Source: Amblyomma americanum (Eukaryota; Arthropoda; Arachnida; Ixodida; Ixodidae). Taken from it: a DNA stretch of 64,000 bases. Location: the NCBI RefSeq assembly GCF_052857255.1, contig NC_135504.1:147586121-147650120 (forward strand), written 5' to 3'. Both the position numbers and the translations under genes were made by a program. The notes under the pieces are model-generated. The model saw nothing but the letters and a program-made list of their open reading frames with translations, ran no database searches and was not told the origin of the DNA. Below, piece after piece: positions 1 to 11,060 of the stretch; the stretch's first letter is position 1; each line of letters opens with the position of its first letter.

Positions 1-234
1 AAAACCGATGGTTCAGATTTAGCTCGGTTCGGTCTAAAACAACTTGTTTCGTTGTATTAAGCAAGAATACAATGCTTTTCGCGCAGTTATAAGAGAAAAA
101 GTTTTGACGCGTTTCACAGGGACACTTGTAAATCCGATGTGTTCAGATTTAGCTCATTTCGGTCTAAAACAACTTGTTTCGTTGTATTAAGCACGAATAC
201 ATGCTTTTCGCGCCGTTATAAGAGAAAAAGTTTT

Positions 235-363
235 GACGCGTGCCACAGGGACACTTGTAAAACCGATGTGTTCAGATTTAGCTCATCTCGGTCTAAAACA
301 GCTAGTTTCGTTGTATTAAGCACGAATACATGCTTTTCGCGCAGTTATAAGAGAAAAAGGTTT
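235..363 (+). repeat. Type I satellite monomer (reference example)
   Basis: A typical 129-bp monomer counted from GACGCGT to the next GACGCGT. It has CACAGGGACAC, GATGTGTTCAGATTTAGC, CGGTCTAAAAC, GTTGTATTAAG, AATACATGC, CGCGCAGTTATAAGAG and AAAAAG. Most monomers are this type, with sub-variants at AGATTTAGC/AGATCTAGC, CTCATCTCGG/CTCGTTTCGG/CTCGTTTTGG and ACAGCTAG/ACAGCTTG/ACAACTTG. The type has no stop in one + frame, so consecutive type I monomers read open. Confidence 0.9.
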
Positions 364-408
364 GACGCGTATCACATGGACACTTGTAAAACCGATGTGT
401 TCAGATCT

Positions 409-432
409 AGCTCGTTTTGGTCTAAAACAGCT
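409..432 (+). other. Conserved dyad in the monomer (example)
   Basis: In monomers with GTTTTGG, the arm AGCTcGTTTT pairs with AAAACAGCT around a GGTCT loop (4 + 5 bp, one bulged C). Monomers with GTTTCGG keep a shorter version. A second dyad, TGTATT/AATACA around AAGCACG, follows about 20 bp later. Both recur throughout the array. Short dyads are common in satellites; a role is not shown. Confidence 0.6.
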
Positions 433-2293
433 TGTTTCGTTGTATTAAGCACGAATACATGCTGTTCGCGCAGTTATAAGAGAAAAAGTTTTGACGCGTG
501 TCACAGGGACACTTGTAAAACCGATGTGTTCAGATTTAGCTCATCTCGGTCTAAAACAGCTAGTTTTGTTGTATTAAGCAAGAATACATGCTTTTCGCGC
601 AGTTATAAGAGAAAAAGTTCTGACGCGTGTCACAGGGACACTTGTAAAACCGATGTGTTCAGATTTAGCTCGTTTCGGTCTAAAACAACTTGTTTCGTTG
701 TATTAAGCATGAATACATGCTTTTCGCGCAGTTATAAGAGAAAAAGTTTTGACGCGTATCAGAGGAACACATGTAAAACCGATGTGTTGTGATTTAGCTC
801 ATCTCGGTCTAAAACAGCTTGTCTCGTTGTATTAAGCACGAATACATGCTTTTCGCGCAGTTATAAGAGAAAAACTTTTGACGCCTATCACATGAACACT
901 TGTAAAACCGATGTGTTCAGATCTAGCTCGTTTTGGTATAAAACCGCTTGTTTCGTTGTTTTAAGCAATAATAAGTGCTTTTCGCGTAGTTATAGAAGAA
1001 AAGTTTTGACGCGTTTCACAGGGACACTTGTAAAACCGATGGTTCAGATTTAGCTCGTTTCGGTCTAAAACAGCTTGTTTCGTTGTATTAAGCACGAATA
1101 CATGCTTTTAGCGCAGTTATAAGATAAAAAGTTTTGACGCGTATCACATGGACACTTGTAAAACTGATGTGTTCAGATTTAGCTCGTTTCGGTCTAAAAC
1201 AACTAGTTTCGTTGTATTAAGCACGAATACATGCTTTTCGCGCAGTTAAAGAGAAAACGTTTTGACGCGTATCACGTGGATACTTGTAAAACCGATGTTT
1301 TAGATATAGCTCGTTTTGGTATAAAACCGCTTGTTTCGTTGTTTTAAGCAAGAATAAGTGCTTTTCGCGTTGTTATAGAAGAAAAGTTTTGACGCGTTTC
1401 ACAGGGACGCTTGTAAAACCGATGGTTCAGATTTAGCTCGTTTCGGTCTAAAACAACTTGTTTCGTTGTATTAAGCAAGAATACAATGCTTTTCGCGCAG
1501 TTATAAGAGAAAAAGTTTTGACGCGTTTCACAGGGACACTTGTAAATCCGATGTGTTCAGATTTAGCTCATTTCGGTCTAAAACAACTTGTTTCGTTGTA
1601 TTAAGCACGAATACATGCTTTTCGCGCCGTTATAAGAGAAAAAGTTTTGACGCGTGCCACAGGGACACTTGTAAAACCGATGTGTTCAGATTTAGCTCAT
1701 CTCGGTCTAAAACAGCTAGTTTCGTTGTATTAAGCACGAATACATGCTTTTCGCGCAGTTATAAGAGAAAAAGGTTTGACGCGTATCACATGGACACTTG
1801 TAAAACCGATGTGTTCAGATCTAGCTCGTTTTGGTCTAAAACAGCTTGTTTCGTTGTATTAAGCACGAATACATGCTGTTCGCGCAGTTATAAGAGAAAA
1901 AGTTTTGACGCGTGTCACAGGGACACTTGTAAAACCGATGTGTTCAGATTTAGCTCATCTCGGTCTAAAACAGCTAGTTTCGTTGTATTAAGCAAGAATA
2001 CATGCTTTTCGCGCAGTTATAAGAGAAAAAGTTCTGACGCGTGTCACAGGGACACTTGTAAAACCGATGTGTTCAGATTTAGCTCGTTTCGGTCTAAAAC
2101 AACTTGTTTCGTTGTATTAAGCATGAATACATGCTTTTCGCGCAGTTATAAGAGAAAAAGTTTTGACGCGTATCAGAGGAACACATGTAAAACCGATGTG
2201 TTGTGATTTAGCTCGTTTCGGTCTAAAACAGCTTGTTTCGTTGTATTAAGCACGAATACATGCTTTTCGCGCAGTTATAAGAGAAAAAGTTTT

Positions 2294-2421
2294 GACGCGT
2301 GCCACAGGGACAATTGTAAAACCGGTGTTCAGATTTACCTCGTTTCGGACTAAAACAGCTTGTTTCGTTGGATTAAGCACGAATACATGCTTTTCGCGCA
2401 GTTATAAGAGAAAAAAGTTTT
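2294..2421 (+). repeat. Type IV satellite monomer (GGACTAAAAC / GTTGGATTAAG, example)
   Basis: A 128-bp unit with TTACCTCG for TTAGCTCG, CGGACTAAAAC for CGGTCTAAAAC and GTTGGATTAAG for GTTGTATTAAG. This copy also has ACCGGTGTTC, a 2-bp shortening of ACCGATGTGTTC, and carries an extra A in the A-tract. Related units lie near 8000, 10060, 33460, 34740, 38600, 42350, 45550, 52790, 59390 and 62610, usually at the same place in the higher-order unit. Confidence 0.8.
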
Positions 2422-3500
2422 GACGCGTATCACATGGACACATTGAAAACCGATGTTTTCAGATTTAGCTCGTTTCGGTCTAAAACAGCTTGTTTCGTTG
2501 TATTAAGCAAGAATACATGCTTTTCGCGCAGTTATAAGAGAAAAAGATTTGACGCGTTTCACAGGGACACTTGTAAAACCGATGTGTTCAGATTTAGCTC
2601 GTTTCGGTCTAAAACAACTTGTTTCGTTGTATTAAGCACGAATACATGCTTTTCGCGCAGTTATAAGAGAAAAAGTTTTGACGCGTGTCACAGGGACACT
2701 TGTAAAACCGATGTGTTTAGATATAGCTCGTTTTGGTATAAAACAGCTTGTTTCGTTGTTTTAAGCAAGAATACGTGCTTTTCGCGTAGTTATAGAAGAA
2801 AAGGTTCTGAGGCGTATTACAGGGTTTTGTAAAACCGATGTGTTCAGATTTAGCTCATCTAGGTCTAAAACAGCTTGTTTCGTTGTATTAAGCACGAATA
2901 CATGCTTTTCGCGCAGTTATAAGAGATAAAGTTTTGACGCGTATCAGAGGAAGAGTTGTAAAACCGATGTGTTCAGATCTAGCTCGTTTCGGTCTAAAAC
3001 AGCTTGTTTCGTTGTATTAATCACGAATACATGCTCTTAGCGCAGTTATAAAAGAAAAAGTTTTGACGCGTGTCACAGGGACACTTGTAAAACCGATGTG
3101 TTCAGATTTACCTCGTTTCGGTCTAAAACAGCTGGTTTCGTTGTATTAAGCAAGAATACATGCTTTTCGCGCAGTTATAAGAGAAAAAGTTCTGACGCGT
3201 ATTAGAGGGACTTGTAAAACCGATGTGTTCAGATTTAGCTCATCTCGGTCTAAAACAGCTTGTCTCGTTGTATTAAGCACGAATACATGCTTTTCGCGCA
3301 GTTATAAGAGAAAAAGTTTTGACGCCTATCACATGGACACTTGTAAAACCGATGTGTTCAGTTCTAGCTCGTTTTGGTATAAAACCGCTTGTTTCGTTGT
3401 TTTAAGCAAGAAAAAGTGCTTTTCGCGTAGTTATAGAAGAAAAGTTTTGACGCGTTTCACAGGGACACTTGTAAAACCGATGGTTCAGATTTAGCTCGTT
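2330..3500 (+). repeat. Segment duplicated at 10.7-11.9 kb (offset 8369 bp)
   Basis: This stretch shares a distinctive order of variants with 10,699-11,863: GGACACATTGAAAACCG, AAAAGATTTGACG, a type II unit with AGGTTCTGAGGCG, CTCATCTAGG, ATCAGAGGAAGAGTTG, GTATTAATCACG with ATGCTCTTAGC, and a 2-bp-short GTATTAGAGGGACTTG unit. The offset of 8369 bp is close to 65 monomers. A third related copy lies at about 35.5-36.4 kb and a fourth at 39.7-40.7 kb. The exact outer boundaries are approximate. Confidence 0.75.
2680..2808 (+). repeat. Type II satellite monomer (diverged lineage, example)
   Basis: This 129-bp unit differs from type I by a linked set of changes: TTTAGATATAGC for TTCAGATTTAGC, GGTATAAAAC for GGTCTAAAAC, GTTGTTTTAAG for GTTGTATTAAG, AATACGTGC for AATACATGC, CGCGTAG for CGCGCAG and TATAGAAG for TATAAGAG. 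The same set recurs through the window, for example near 4120-4210, 18010-18110, 21230-21320, 45280-45380 and 59130-59220. Some copies read AATAAGTGC and have one A fewer after TATAGAAG. Shared linked differences suggest an old monomer lineage and not independent mutation. Confidence 0.85.
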
Positions 3501-4880
3501 TCGGTCTAAAACAGCTTGTTTCGTTGTATTAAGCACGAATACATGCTTTTAGCGCAGTTATAAGATAAAAAGTTTTGACGCGTATCACATGGACACTTGT
3601 AAAACCGATGTGTTCAGATCTAGCTCATCTCGGTCTAAAACAGCTTGTTTCGTTGTATTAAGCACGAATACATGCTTTTCGCGCACTTATAAGAGAAAAA
3701 GGTTTGACGCGTATTACATGGACACTTGTAAAACCGATGTGTTCAGATCTAGCTCGTTTTGGTCTAAAACAGCTTGTTTCGTTGTATTAAGCACGAATAC
3801 ATGCTGTTCGCGCAGTTATAAGGGAAAAAGTTTTGACGCGTGTCACAGGGACACTTGTAAAACCGATGTGTTCAGATTTAGCTCATCTCGGTCTAAAACA
3901 GCTAGTTTCGTTGTATTAAGCAAGAATACATGCTTTTCGCGCAGTTATAAGAGAAAAAGTTCTCACGCGTGTCACAGGGACACTTGTAAAACCGATGTGT
4001 TCAGATTTAGCTCGTTTCGGTCTAAAACAACTTATTTCGTTGTATTAAGCATGAATACATGCTTTTCGCGCAGTTATAAGAGAAAAAGTTTTGACGCGTA
4101 TCGCGTGGATACTTGTAAAACCGATTTGTTTAGATATAGCTCGTTTTGGTATAAAACAGCTTGTTTCGTTGTTTTAAGCACGAATACGTGCTTTTCGCGT
4201 AGTTATAGAAGAAAAAGTTTTGACGCGTATTAGAGAGACTTGTAAAACCGATGTGTTCAGATTTAGCTCATCTCGGTATAAAACAGCTTGTTTCGTTGTA
4301 TTAAGCACGAATACATGCTTTTCGCGCAGTTATAAGAGAAAAAGTTTTGACGCGTATCACATGGACACTTGTAAAACCGACGTGTTCAGATCTAGCTCGT
4401 TTTGGTCTAAAACAGCTTGCTTCGTTGTATTAAGCACGAATACATGCTTTTCGCGCAGTTATAAGAGAAAAAGTTTTGACGCGTGTCACAGGGACACTTG
4501 TAAAACCGATGTGTTCAGATTTAGCTCATCTCGGTCTAAAACAGCTAGTTTCGTTGTATTAAGCACGAATACATGCTTTTCGCGCAGTTATAAGATAAAA
4601 AGTTTTGACGCGTATCAGAGGAACACTTGTAAAACCGATGTGTTGTGATTTAGCTCGTTTCGGTCAAAAACAGCTTGTTTCGTTGTATTAAGCACGAATA
4701 CATGCTTTTCGCGCAGTTATAAGAGAAAAAGTTTTGACGCGTATCAGAGGAACACTTGTAAAACCGATGTGTTGTGATTTAGCTCGTTTCGGTCTAAAAC
4801 AGCTTGTTTCGTTGTATTAAGCAAGAATACAATGCTTTTCGCGCAGTTATAAGAGAAAAAGTTTTGACGCGTTTCACAGG
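3500..4880 (+). repeat. Satellite block, mixed type I/II/III monomers
   Basis: About eleven monomers. The segment 3589-4233 reads open for 214 codons and has the same monomer order as parts of the 17.4-18.1 and 20.6-21.3 kb blocks, ending in a type II unit followed by GTATTAGAGAGACTTG. The 4220-4648 stretch resembles 12.1-12.6 kb. There is nothing except satellite here. Confidence 0.7.
4607..4735 (+). repeat. Type III satellite monomer (CAGAGGAACAC / TTGTGATTT, example)
   Basis: Its diagnostic bases are TATCAGAGGAACAC in place of CACATGGACAC, and GATGTGTTGTGATTT in place of GATGTGTTCAGATTT. The GTGATTT change puts a TGA stop into the otherwise open + frame, which is why many long frames end with the residues TDVL. 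This example also reads GGTCAAAAACAGC. Type III units often come in runs of two or three, for example 4607-4865, 7560-7760, 12590-12760 and 18230-18450. Confidence 0.85.
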
Positions 4881-4999
4881 GACACTTGTAAAACCGATAT
4901 GTTCAGATTTAGCTCGTTTCGGTCTAAAACAACTTGTTTCGTTGTATTAAGCACGAATACATGCTTTTCGCGCAGTTATAAGAGAAAAATGTTCTGACG

Positions 5000-7060
5000 C
5001 GTATCACGTGGATACTTGTAAAACCGATGTTTTAGATATAGCTCGTTTTGGTATAAAACCGCTTGTTTCGTTGTTTTAAGCAAGAATAAGTGCTTTTCGC
5101 GTAGTTATAGAAGAAAAGTTTTGACGCGTTTCACATGGACACTTGTAAAACCGATGTGTTCAGATTTAGCTCGTTTCGGTCTAAAACAACTAGTTTCGTT
5201 GTATTAAGCACGAATACATGCTTTTCGCGCAGTTATAAGAGAAAACGTTTTGACGCGTATCACGTGGATACTTGTAAAACCGATGTTTTAGATATAGCTC
5301 GTTTTGGTATAAAACCGCTTGTTTCGTTGTTTTAAGCAAGAATAAGTGCTTTTCGCGTAGTTATAGAAGAAAAGTTTTGACGCGTTTCACAGGGACGCTT
5401 GTAAAACCGATGGTTCAGATTTAGCTCGTTTCGGTCTAAAACAACTTGGTTCGTTGTATTAAGCAAGAATACAATGCTTTTCGCGCAGTTATAAGAGAAA
5501 AAGTTTTGACGCGTTTCACAGGGACACTTGTAAAACCGATGTGTTCAGATTTAGCTCGTTTCGGTCTAAAACAACTTGTTTCGTTGTATTAAGCACGAAT
5601 ACATGCTTTTCGCGCAGTTATAAGAGAAAAAGTTTTGACGCGTGCCACAGGGACACTTGTAAAACCGATGTGTTCAGATTTAGCTCATCTCGGTCTAAAA
5701 CAGCTAGTTTCGTTGTATTAAGCACGAATACTTGCTTTTCGCGCAGTTATAAGAGAAAAAGGTTTGACGCGTATCACATGGACACTTGTAAAACCGATGT
5801 GTTCAGATCTAGCTCGTTTTGGTCTAAAACAGCTTGTTTCGTTGTATTAAGCACGAATACATGCTGTTCGCGCAGTTATAAGAGAAAAAGTTTTGACGCG
5901 TGTCACAGGGACACTTGTAAAACCGATGTGTTCAGATTTAGCTCATCTCGGTCTAAAACAGCTAGTTTCGTTGTATTAAGCAAGAATACATGCTTTTCGC
6001 GCAGTTATAAGAGAAAAAGTTCTGACGCGTGTCACAGGGACACTTGTAAAACCGATGTGTTCAGATTTAGCTCGTTTCGGTCTAAAACAACTTGTTTCGT
6101 TGTATTAAGCATGAATACATGCTTTTCGCGCAGTTATAAGAGTAAAAGTTTTGACGCGTATCACGTGGATACTTGTAAAATCGATGTGTTTAGATATAGC
6201 TCGTTTTGGTATAAAACAGCTTGTTTCGTTGTATTAAGCACGAATACATGCTTTTCGCGCAGTTATAAGAGAAAAATTTTTGACGCGTATCAGAGGAAGA
6301 GTTGTAAAACCGATGTGTTCAGATCTAGCTCGCTTCGGTCTAAAACAGCTTGTTTCGTTGTATTAATCACGAATACATGCTCTTAGCGCAGTTATAAGAG
6401 AAAAAGTTTCGACGCGTACCACATGGACACTTGTAAAACCGATGTGTTCAGATCTAGCTCATCTCGGTCTAAAACAGCTAGTTTCGTTGTATTAAGCAAG
6501 AATACATGCTTTTCGCGCAGTTATAAGAGAAAAAGTTCTGACGCGTATTAGAGGGACTTGTAAAACCGATGTGTTCAGATTTAGCTCATCTCGGTCTAAA
6601 ACAGCTTGTTTCGTTGTATTAAGCACGAATACATGCTTTTCGCGCAGTTATAAGAGAAAAAGTTTTGACGCCTATCACATGGACTTTTGTAAAACCGATG
6701 TGTTCAGATCTAGCTCGTTTTGGTATAAAACCGCTTCTTTCGTTGTTTAAAGCAAGAATAAGTGCTTTTCGCGTAGTTATAGAAGAAAAGTTTTGACGCG
6801 TTTCACAGGGACACTTGTAAAACCGATGGTTCAGATTTAGCTCGTTTCGGTCTAAAACAGCTTGTTTCGTTGTAATAAGCACGAATACATGCTTTTAGCG
6901 CAGTTATAAGAGAAAAAGTTTTGACGCGTATCACATGGACAGTTGTAAAACCGATGTGTTCAGATCTAGTTCATCTCGGTCTAAAACAGCTTGTTTCGTT
7001 GTATTAAGCACGAATACATGCTTTTAGCGCAGTTATAAGAGAAAAAGTTTTGACGCGTAT
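5000..7060 (+). repeat. Block duplicated at 13.1-15.1 kb (offset 8237 bp)
   Basis: From about 5400 this block matches 13,640-15,050 at offset 8237 bp, close to 64 monomers. Shared private variants are TATAAGAGTAAAAGT near 6140/14,380, CTTGTAAAATCGATG near 6175/14,412, GCTCGCTTCGG with GTATTAATCACG, and a GACGCCTATC monomer. The 13-kb copy carries one additional monomer near 13.3 kb (GTTATAAGAAAAAAG followed by CACATGG). At 5126 the 5-kb copy instead has the hybrid TTTCACATGGACAC, consistent with loss of one unit there. Confidence 0.75.
5541..6386 (+). other. Longest satellite open frame (281 codons), probably not a gene
   Basis: The frame consists of six and a half copies of a 43-residue repeat. 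Each contains S-K-T-[AT]-C-F-V-V-L-S, then T-N-T-C-F-S-R-S-Y, K-R-K-S-F-D-A and D-T-C-K-T-D-V. It stays open only because the monomer is 43 codons long and one frame lacks stops. There is no signal peptide, no known domain and no conserved start context. The start codon is simply the ATG of GATGTGTTC present in most monomers. Variants between monomers change residues freely (CHRD, YHMD, YHVD, YQRN), and 1-2 bp indels or TGA/TAG changes interrupt the frame throughout. I do not call it a CDS. Confidence 0.75.
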
Positions 7061-7063
7061 CAC

Positions 7064-8997
7064 ATGGACACTTGTAAAACCGATGTGTTCAGATCTAGCT
7101 CATCTCGGTCTAAAACAGCTTGTTTCGTTGTATTAAGCACGAATACATGCTTTTCGCGCAGTTATAAGAGAAAAAGTTTTGACGCGTGTCACAGGGACAC
7201 TTGTAAAACCGATGTGTTCAGATTTAGCTCGTTTCGGTCTAAAACAACTTGCTTCGTTGTATTAAGCACGAATACATGCTTTTCGCGCAGTTATAAGAGA
7301 AAAAGTTTTGACGCGTATAACATGGAGACTTGTAAAACCGATGTGTTCAGATCTAGCTCGTTTTGGTCTAAAACAGCTTGTTTCGTTGTATTAAGCACGA
7401 ATACATGCTGTTCCCGCAGTTATAAGAGAAAAAGTTTTGACGCGTGTCACAGGGACGGTTGTAAAACCGATGTGTTGTGATTTAGCTCGTTTCGGTCAAA
7501 AACATCTTGTTTCGTTGTATTAAGCACGAATACACGCTTTTCGCGCAGTTATAAGAGAAAAAGTTTTGACGTGTATCAGAGGAACACTTGTAAAACCGAT
7601 GTGTTGTGATTTAGCTCGTTTCGGTCTAAAACAGCTTGTTTTGTTGTATTAAGCAAGAATACATGCTTTTCGCGCAGTTATAAGATAAAACGATTTGACG
7701 CGTATCAGAGGAACACTTGTAAAACCGATGTGTTGTGATTTAGCTCGTTTCGGTCTAAAACAGCTTGTTTCGTTGTATTAAGCACGAATACATGCTTTTC
7801 GCGCAGTTATAAGAGATAAATTTTGAAGCGTTTCACAGGGACATTTGCAAAACCGATGTGTTCAGATTTAGCTCGTTTTGGTCTAAAACAGCTTGTTTCG
7901 TTGTATTAAGCAAGAATACATGCTTTTCGCGCAGTTATAAGAGAAAAAGTTTTGACGCGTGTCACAGGGACACTTGTAAAACCGATGTGTTCAGATTTAC
8001 CTCGTTTCGGACTAACACAGCTTGTTTCGTTGGATTAAGCACGAATACATGCTTTTCGCGCAGTTATAAGAGAAAAAAGTTTTGACGCGTATCACATGGA
8101 CACATTTAAAACCGATGTGTCCAGATTTAGCTCGATTCGGTCTAAAACAGCTTGTTTCGTTGTATTAAGCACGAATACATGCTTTTCGCGCAGTTATAAG
8201 AGAAAAAGTTTTGACGCGTATCACATGGACACTTGTAAAACCGATGTGTTCAGATTTAGCTCGTTTCGGTCTAAAACAACTTGTTTCGTTGTATTAAGCA
8301 CGAATACATGCTTTTCGCGCAGTTATAAGAGAAAAAGTTTTGACGCGTGTCACAGGGACACTTGTGAAACCGATGTGTTTAGATATAGCTCGTTTCGGTC
8401 TAAAACAGCTTGTTTCGTTGTATTAAGCACGAATACATGCTGTTCGCGCAGTTATAAGAGAAAAAGTTTTGACGCGTGTCACAGGGACACTTGTGAAACC
8501 GATGTGTTTAGATATAGCTCGTTTCGGTCTAAAACAGCTTGTTTCGTTGTATTAAGCACGAATACATGCTGTTCGCGCAGTTATAAGAGAAAAAGTTTTG
8601 ACGCGTGCCACAGGGACACTTGTAAAACCGGTGTTCAGATTTACCTCGTTTTGGACTAAAACAGCTTGTTTCGTTGGATTAAGCACGAATACATGCTTTT
8701 CGCGCAGTTATAAGAGAAAAAAGTTTTGACGCGTATCACATGGACACATTGAAAACCGATGTTTTCAGATTTAGCTCGTTTCGGTCTAAAACAGCTTGTT
8801 TCGTTGTATTAAGCAAGAATACATGCTTTTCGCGCAGTTATAAGAGAAAAAGATTTGACGCGTTTCACAGGGACACTTGTAAAACCGATGTGTTCAGATT
8901 TAGCTCGTTTCGGTCTAAAACAACTTGTTTCGTTGTATTAAGCACGAATACATGCTTTTAGCGCAGTTATAAGAGAAAAAGTTTTGACGCGTATCAC
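7064..8997 (+). repeat. 1934/2063-bp higher-order repeat, copy 1
   Basis: This block and the next form a tandem pair. The distances are 1934 bp at the start (7064 to 8998) and 2063 bp later (8096 to 10,159), that is 15 and 16 monomers minus 1 bp. Shared rare variants are ATGCTGTTCCCGCAG, GGTCAAAAACATCTTG, GAATACACGC, GACGTGTATCAGAGG, GATAAATTTTGAAGCG and CACTTGTGAAACCG. Both copies contain two successive near-identical CTTGTGAAACC monomers, a small local duplication inside the unit. Confidence 0.85.
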
Positions 8998-11060
8998 ATG
9001 GACACTTGTAAAACCGATGTGTTCAGATCTAGCTCATCTCGGTCTAAAACAGCTTGTTTCGTTGTATTAAGCACGAATACATGCTTTTCGCGCAGTTATA
9101 AGAGAAAAAGTTTTGACGCGTGTCACAGGGACACTTGTAAAACCGATGTGTTCAGATTTAGCTCGTTTCGGTCTAAAACAACTTGCTTCGTTGTATTAAG
9201 CACGAATACATGCTTTTCGCGCAGTTATAAGAGAAAAAGTTTTGACGCGTATAACATGGAGACTTGTAAAACCGATGTGTTCAGATCTAGCTCGTTTTGG
9301 TCTAAAACAGCTTGTTTCGTTGTATTAAGCACGAATACATGCTGTTCCCGCAGTTATAAGAGAAAAAGTTTTGACGCGTGTCACAGGGACGTTTGTAAAA
9401 CCGATGTGTTGTGATTTAGCTCGTTTCGGTCAAAAACATCTTGTTTCGTTGTATTAAGCACGAATACACGCTTTTCGCGCAGTTATAAGAGAAAAAGTTT
9501 TGACGTGTATCAGAGGAACACTTGTAAAACCGATGTGTTGTGATTTAGCTCGTTTCGGTCTAAAACAGCTTGTTTTGTTGTATTAAGCAAGAATACATGC
9601 TTTTCGCGCAGTTATAAGATAAAACGATTTGACGCGTATCAGAGGAACACTTGTAAAACCGATGTGTTGTGATTTAGCTCGTTTCGGTCTAAAACAGCTT
9701 GTTTCGTTGTATTAAGCACGAATACATGCTTTTCGCGCAGTTATAAGAGATAAATTTTGAAGCGTTTCACAGGGACATTTGCAAAACCGATGTGTTCAGA
9801 TTTAGCTCGTTTTGGTTTAAAACAACTTGTTTTGTTGTATTAAGCGCGAATACATGCTTTTCGCGCAGTTATAAGAGAAAAAGTTTCGACGCGTATCAGA
9901 GGAACACTTGTAAGACCGATATGTTGTGATTTAGCTCGTTTCGGTCTAAAACAGCTTGTTTCGTTGTATTAAGCAAGAATACATGCTTTTCGCGCAGTTA
10001 TAAGAGAAAAAGTTTTGACGCGTGTCACAGGGACACTTGTAAAACCGATGTGTTCAGATTTACCTCGTTTCGGACTAACACAGCTTGTTTCGTTGGATTA
10101 AGCACGAATACATGCTTTTCGCGCAGTTATAAGAGAAAAAAGTTTTGACGCGTATCACATGGACACATTTAAAACCGATGTGTCCAGATTTAGCTCGATT
10201 CGGTCTAAAACAGCTTGTTTCGTTGTATTAAGCACGAATACATGCTTTTCGCGCAGTTATAAGAGAAAAAGTTTTGACGCGTATCACATGGACACTTGTA
10301 AAACCGATGTGTTCAGATTTAGCTCGTTTCGGTCTAAAACAACTTGTTTCGTTGTATTAAGCACGAATACATGCTTTTCGCGCAGTTATAAGAGAAAAAG
10401 TTTTGACGCGTGTCACAGGGACACTTGTGAAACCGATGTGTTTAGATATAGCTCGTTTCGGTCTAAAACAGCTTGTTTCGTTGTATTAAGCACGAATACA
10501 TGCTGTTCGCGCAGTTATAAGAGAAAAAGTTTTGACGCGTGTCACAGGGACACTTGTGAAACCGATGTGTTTAGATATAGCTCGTTTCGGTCTAAAACAG
10601 CTTGTTTCGTTGTATTAAGCACGAATACATGCTGTTCGCGCAGTTATAAGAGAAAAAGTTTTGACGCGTGCCACAGGGACACTTGTAAAACCGGTGTTCA
10701 GATTTACCTCGTTTTGGACTAAAACAGCTTGTTTCGTTGGATTAAGCACGAATACATGCTTTTCGCGCAGTTATAAGAGAAAAAAGTTTTGACGCGTATC
10801 ACATGGACACATTGAAAACCGATGTTTTCAGATTTAGCTCGTTTCGGTCTAAAACAGCTTGTTTCGTTGTATTAAGCAAGAATACATGCTTTTCGCGCAG
10901 TTATAAGAGAAAAAGATTTGACGCGTTTCACAGGGACACTTGTAAAACCGATGTGTTCAGATTTAGCTCGTTTCGGTCTAAAACAACTTGTTTCGTTGTA
11001 TTAAGCACGAATACATGCTTTTCGCGCAGTTATAAGAGAAAAAGTTTTGACGCGTGTCAC
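8998..11060 (+). repeat. 1934/2063-bp higher-order repeat, copy 2
   Basis: This is the tandem partner of the preceding block. It differs mainly by one extra monomer at about 9790-9920, recognisable by GGTTTAAAACAAC, TTAAGCGCGAATAC and TTGTAAGACCGATATG, so the spacing grows by one unit. The 8096-8659 and 10,159-10,722 stretches read as identical 187-codon frames. The block ends in the type II unit with AGGTTCTGAGGCG that continues into the 11-kb segment. Confidence 0.85.

Larger units (their letters stand above)
1..2210 (+). repeat. 1414-bp higher-order repeat, one full and one partial copy
   Basis: Bases 1-790 or so match bases 1415-2205 almost perfectly at an offset of 1414 bp, which is 11 monomers minus 5 bp. 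I saw only isolated differences, such as CTCGGTTC against CTCGTTTC near base 27, and TTTTGTTG against TTTCGTTG near 565/1979. After about 2213 the second copy switches to different monomers, starting with a type IV unit, so it is truncated by a later rearrangement. Each copy includes six monomers that read open for 217 codons. Confidence 0.85.

Noticed and set aside
930..965. CENP-B-box-like TTCGTTGTATTAAGC in each monomer
   Set aside because: It matches TTCG and the central A of the box, but the required CGGG is replaced by AAGC or similar in every monomer I checked.
6619..6882. Minus-strand open frames (62-87 codons; also near 19.6, 20.1, 43.5, 44.5, 51.0 and 56.6 kb)
   Set aside because: They are reverse-strand readings of the same monomers, and appear only where a variant removes the usual antisense stop.
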